64,000 nucleotides of DNA from Nitrospirota bacterium (GTDB taxonomy: Bacteria > Nitrospirota > Nitrospiria > Nitrospirales > Nitrospiraceae): the NCBI GenBank assembly GCA_030684575.1, contig JAUXVD010000023.1, forward strand, positions 1-64,000, given 5' to 3'. Numbering within the stretch: the first letter of the stretch is position 1; each line of letters opens with the position of its first letter. The notes beneath the pieces are model-generated. The model searched no databases and was not told the DNA's origin. It saw only the letters and a program-made list of their open reading frames with translations. The translations under genes were made by a program, and so were the position numbers. Of this stretch, positions 61,016 to 64,000 are shown one piece after another.

Positions 61016-62032
61016 TTAGGATCGGCTTAAGAGGTAGATGGGGCCGGTCGGTTGGGGGCGGCCGCCTGACGGTTCGAGGCTCAGAGCAAATGTTTTCGCA
61101 TCGGTGAAGTTCGACACCTTTTTCACCAAGAGGTTGGTGGTATCTCCGCGATCCATATGAAAGGTCCCGAGGCTCACGGGTTTGGCCTGAATGGCCCAGA
61201 GTTGATAGGTTGTGCCGGTGGGACATTCCGGAAGGTTCACGGAATAGAGCCAGACCTTTTGGGTTCGCGCGTCGTAGAGGAGGAATCCCGCAGCCTGTTT
61301 CGCCACGTCCGATCCGGCAAGAGAGACGGCTTTGATGTTGGGGATTCGCAGGAGTGTGGCTAATTCGTCTTGCGGAGTCCCGCCGGCGCGCACGCCGCTT
61401 CGCTGGCTGAGTTGCACGCGAGTCTCTTCAAGGTCAGCCTCGCGTTTGGCCAGTTGTTCCTTCGCTTCTGTGGCTTCGTTCGTTCGTTGCTGTATTTGGT
61501 TGCGTAATTCGGCGAGGATGTTCGCCTGTTCGCCGATCTCACGCTGCAGTTTGGTAAGCGTCGTCGATTTGTCCTGGAGCGAGGATTCGAGCTGTTGAAT
61601 GTTCGAGGTATCCTCGGAACGTTTGGTGACCACGTTCCAGGAGAGAGAACCGACGACCGCTACGATGACGAACGTGGCCAATCCAACCGCCCAGGGAAGC
61701 GACCATGAGCGGGCAGGGGCGATGGGCGGAAAGAGGTGATTCATCCATTCGCCAGGCTCCAGACTCGGTCTGGCCGGCTCTTGCTGGGCTGCTACTTCTG
61801 GTATCGGGGCAGGATTTCGTCCGGCCATGATGATGGCTTTGAGGGCTCGTGGAGGACTGGTCTGACTGAGCCCGAGTGGAAGAAGCGCAGCAACGGATTG
61901 ATAGTCTTTGAGCCCAGCGTGGCACGAGGCGCAACCGGAGAGGAGATGGGCTTCCAGCGCCTGTCGTTCGGTTCGGTCCAACGCCCCTGCTGCGTACAAC
62001 GGAACCGATTCTTCAAGTTCTTCATGCGTCAT
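61016..62032 (-). CDS. Anti-sigma factor with zinc-finger N-terminus and RskA-like C-terminus
   Basis: The 338-residue protein begins with a short zinc-type segment (LEAHLLSGCASC, His-x-x-x-Cys-x-x-Cys), has one membrane span (~110-132, AVGLATFVIVAVVGSLSW), a coiled-coil linker (LQREIGEQANILAELRNQ) and a C-terminal RskA-like domain (GFLLYDARTQKVWLYSVNLP, then YQLWAIQAKPVSLGTF). RskA holds its sigma factor at the membrane until it is cut. It overlaps the sigma gene by 4 bases, so the two are coupled and form a classical ECF sigma/anti-sigma pair. The signal it senses is not shown. Confidence 0.88.
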   Translation of the reverse strand: MTHEELEESVPLYAAGALDRTERQALEAHLLSGCASCHAGLKDYQSVAALLPLGLSQTSPPRALKAIIMAGRNPAPIPEVAAQQEPARPSLEPGEWMNHLFPPIAPARSWSLPWAVGLATFVIVAVVGSLSWNVVTKRSEDTSNIQQLESSLQDKSTTLTKLQREIGEQANILAELRNQIQQRTNEATEAKEQLAKREADLEETRVQLSQRSGVRAGGTPQDELATLLRIPNIKAVSLAGSDVAKQAAGFLLYDARTQKVWLYSVNLPECPTGTTYQLWAIQAKPVSLGTFHMDRGDTTNLLVKKVSNFTDAKTFALSLEPSGGRPQPTGPIYLLSRS

Positions 62033-62631
62033 TGGAGCTCACCATGGTTCCACCACTGTTGCAGCCCATCACGGAGTTTGGACATGCCAAGTTTAATCCT
62101 AGTCTTGACGGTCCCGAGCGGCTGGTTGAGCCGCGCGGCGATCTCGGCGTGGGAGAGTCCTTCGTAATAGGCGAGTTCGATCGCTTGTCGCTGCGCTTGG
62201 GGCAAGCCCGCCACCGCCGTACCGATGCTGAGACGGAGTTCTTGATCGGCCTGTGTATCAAAGGGATTAAGGCCCAGATCGGCCACCTGATCGGCGGCTC
62301 CGGTTTCCAGCGACTGAGTGGCTCGATAGCCCCTTGTTGCCCTGGCCCGTAGCCGGTCGATGGCCCGACTTCTGGTGAGGGTGACCAGCCATGCCACCGG
62401 AGTTCCGCGCCCGACATCATAGCGGGAGACTTTTCGCCAGACTTCCAAATAGACATCCTGCAAGAGCTCCGCCGCCTCCTCGTGATTGCCCAGGATCCTG
62501 ACCGCCAACGTGAACAAGAGCGCGCTCGAATGGTCATAGAGCTGGCTGAAGGCCTGCTGATCGCCTTTAACCACGCGGGCCATTAGACTTGGATCGATTG
62601 TCGAGGTGGCCTGTCGAGAGGGTGTATCCAT
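62029..62631 (-). CDS. ECF RNA polymerase sigma factor (SigK-like)
   Basis: The 200-residue sigma factor has region 2 (AFSQLYDHSSALLFTLAVRI and WRKVSRYDVGRGTP) and region 4 with a helix-turn-helix (LPQAQRQAIELAYYEGLSHAEIA). The ATG at 62631 is preferred. An open frame reaches 62838, but that extension is translated repeat sequence (copy 4). It is co-transcribed with its anti-sigma factor. Targets are unknown; SigK-like factors control envelope or oxidative-stress genes in other bacteria. Confidence 0.9.
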   Translation of the reverse strand: MDTPSRQATSTIDPSLMARVVKGDQQAFSQLYDHSSALLFTLAVRILGNHEEAAELLQDVYLEVWRKVSRYDVGRGTPVAWLVTLTRSRAIDRLRARATRGYRATQSLETGAADQVADLGLNPFDTQADQELRLSIGTAVAGLPQAQRQAIELAYYEGLSHAEIAARLNQPLGTVKTRIKLGMSKLRDGLQQWWNHGELQ

Positions 62632-63037
62632 AAAACGAACGCGTGATTGGAGGGAAATCCGGACCCCCTCATGTCCGCCTCGACTATACCATTCTACGGT
62701 GGGAACGGGCAAAAGGATGTGTATTCTCGCAGGATGCTGAAAAGAGGCGGGGTGGCTGGGACGATCCCAACTGCTCGCGCAACGCGCGGCCTCAGAAGGC
62801 CCTCGTTGGACGCGCGCAGTTGGGATCATCCCAGCCACCCCTTAAAAGGATAGTTCGCTACGGCCTTGCTGGATGGTCTGTTTCAGCATCCTGCGGAGAC
62901 GTTTTGTATTTGAGCAAGGCGAGCGGCCATCGAAGCTCTCTCGTTCCAACATGGTTTCCCTGCAGCCTGCTAGGTTTGGGAAAAACAGGGCTATCGGCTT
63001 CTTTGGAATGGCGAGACATTGCGGAGGCTGAACAGCG
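62632..63037. other. Intergenic region dominated by repeat copy 4
   Basis: The first ~100 bases should contain the promoter of the sigma-factor operon. Copy 4 of the palindromic element lies at 62731-62892. The rest (62893-63037) contains no recognised gene. Short frames on both strands pass through the repeat and are not credible. Confidence 0.5.
62731..62892 (+). repeat. Structured palindromic intergenic repeat, copy 4 (long variant)
   Basis: Outer arms AGGATGCTGAAA (62731-62742) and TTTCAGCATCCT (62881-62892) are perfectly inverted. Between them lies a large hairpin with arms 62749-62773 and 62817-62841, matching at 24 of 25 positions, around a GC-rich loop. The segment ACGGCCTTGCTGGA is shared with copies 2 and 3. 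The inner hairpin differs from that of copies 1-3, so it is a distinct subtype. Confidence 0.8.
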
Positions 63038-63847
63038 CTATAGGGGGTTAGTGCCGTATTCTCGGTCTATTTGTAGGGGGCTGATGCATCGACGAACGAA
63101 AGGCTCTAGACCGGCGTCTTGGAGCGATTGTCGGAGCAGCAGCGATTCCGTAGCCGGCTCATATTGCGCCAATCGCCAGGGCCCTAGGCGTAAAACGTAA
63201 TGAGTCGGTTGTGGTTCCTTCCTCGAGGCATTGAAATCTGGGAACGCTTGGAGTCTGAACGAGCCGATCCTGACATGGGAGGGGAGGGAGCGGAGTGGTG
63301 CAGGAGCGAACGCATCCACCATGGCTGTTTTCCTGAGGAGACGAAGCAACATATTCTGAATGAGTGGGTATGTTGCACCGATACAAGTAATCCGGATCGC
63401 TGACCGGACGACCGCTGCTCGAACGCGATTTCTGGAGCTGGGCGATTCGGTTGAAGTGAAGGACTTGTCCGGGCATTCACCCACGGCGATGTATCGACCC
63501 TTCCGCATCACGCCCCTGACGACTCCGATCACCGACGCTGACGGAACGGCTTCGCCCGGGCCATTAGCCGCATCGCCTTTTGTGGTCAGGATCCCCTGCG
63601 CGTCCATGGCGGCGATGCGATGGCAGATAAACATGTTCTCAGTCCGAAAGACGACGATCGCGCCGACGGTGAGGGGGGACGGAGGGCTGAGTTCAAGCCT
63701 GTCGTCCGCTTGAATGGTCGGAGTCATGCTCGATGACATGATGCGAGGCACAACCAGGCTATTCAGGAGAGGCCAATGCAGTGCATCCGGCACGTCCTGC
63801 AAGGAGAAACGGCCATCGACGGTGTGCGTGGGCAGGAGGTGGATCAT
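63038..63847 (-). CDS. S26-family signal peptidase, Ser/His type
   Basis: The 269-residue protein has the signal-peptidase box SSSMTPTIQADDRLEL (catalytic Ser40) and FICHRIAAM (His76), followed by GILTTKGDAANGPGEAV. His in place of the usual Lys marks the SipW/ER-type branch (Ser/His dyad). The 150-residue peptidase core is followed by a ~120-residue tail without recognised domain. GGGAAGGTATC precedes the ATG. Its start overlaps the stop of the preceding gene by 4 bases. The coupled upstream gene is cut by the window edge, so the pathway is open. Confidence 0.82.
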   Translation of the reverse strand: MIHLLPTHTVDGRFSLQDVPDALHWPLLNSLVVPRIMSSSMTPTIQADDRLELSPPSPLTVGAIVVFRTENMFICHRIAAMDAQGILTTKGDAANGPGEAVPSASVIGVVRGVMRKGRYIAVGECPDKSFTSTESPSSRNRVRAAVVRSAIRITCIGATYPLIQNMLLRLLRKTAMVDAFAPAPLRSLPSHVRIGSFRLQAFPDFNASRKEPQPTHYVLRLGPWRLAQYEPATESLLLRQSLQDAGLEPFVRRCISPLQIDREYGTNPL

Positions 63848-64000
63848 GATACCTTCCCGGGCGTTTCTCTTCCGATCACGAGCCGGATCAGCATGCGGGA
63901 GATCAAGAGCCCTCCAGCATTGACCAGTTGCCACCAGCGAGTGATTCTGGTGTGCCAGGGTCGTGTTGCACTCTCATTCCCATACCGATAGGCCAGGAAG
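63844..64000 (-). CDS. 3' end of an unidentified gene (runs off window)
   Basis: The minus-strand frame is open from the right edge to a TGA at 63846-63844, which overlaps the signal-peptidase start (ATGA). The visible 51 residues are rich in Arg and Trp (YRYGNESATRPW, ITRWWQLVNAGGLLISRM) and end IGRETPGKVS. No family can be assigned from this fragment. Coupling to the signal peptidase suggests a joint role in an exported-product pathway. Confidence 0.6.
   Translation of the reverse strand, partial: FLAYRYGNESATRPWHTRITRWWQLVNAGGLLISRMLIRLVIGRETPGKVS

Noticed and set aside
1-64000. CRISPR arrays, rRNA genes, complete insertion sequences or prophage
   Set aside because: No regularly spaced repeats, rRNA segments or transposase/integrase genes were seen on either strand. 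The only tRNA found is tRNA-Ser.

Overview
The window looks like a chromosomal segment of a Gram-negative, moderately GC-rich bacterium, most probably of the Nitrospira lineage (Nitrospirota). That assignment is an inference from gene content: a cinA-thpR-recA-recX-alaS block, a heme-type chlorite-dismutase-family protein without a distal Arg, YCF48 and TIG-repeat envelope proteins, and a short structured intergenic repeat present in several copies. No database search was possible.

Layout. 1-3175: the start of a truncated VCBS/FG-GAP protein, a gene-poor stretch, a single-receiver response regulator, and a compact unit made of a sigma54-type promoter, a 28-residue membrane peptide and a terminator. 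3176-6768: sixA, then ppx/gppA and two tandem thymidylate-kinase-like genes on the minus strand. 7242-11893: an SDR, an exported OB-fold protein, two unknowns, the chlorite-dismutase/HemQ homologue and an exported unknown. 11927-24521: housekeeping genes (cinA, thpR, recA, recX, alaS, ruvX, mltG, deoC), a PilZ protein, a phosphopentomutase-like protein with an unusual active site, and a RidA homologue. 24722-27405: two coupled exported proteins (TIG repeats and YCF48 propeller). 27415-37529: a long minus-strand series valS-nadC-birA-coaX-grpE-dnaK-dnaJ-rsmE. 37781-46994: a tiny basic protein, a receiver protein with a helical tail, HAD, GNAT and nitrilase genes, a class III sirtuin, a ketopantoate reductase fused to a molybdopterin-fold domain, a MATE exporter, a DUF2779 nuclease-like protein and tRNA-Ser(CGA).

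47572-59396 is the accessory highlight: a compact three-gene non-ribosomal lipopeptide locus. One 3102-residue protein carries FAAL-ACP-C-A-PCP-C-A-PCP-TE. It is followed by a PvdE/SyrD-type peptide-export ABC transporter and an Sfp-type phosphopantetheinyl transferase. Colinear logic predicts a fatty-acylated dipeptide, the second residue tentatively glycine. The thioesterase carries Cys instead of Ser at the nucleophile position, so product, activation and export could be encoded in under 12 kb.

59411-64000: tadA, an internally duplicated exported protein, an ECF sigma/anti-sigma pair, a Ser/His-type S26 signal peptidase and the 3' end of an unidentified gene.

Four full and at least two decayed copies of a ~95-160 bp palindromic element lie between genes. 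Its stems show compensatory base changes, and open reading frames often run through it, giving false N-terminal extensions.
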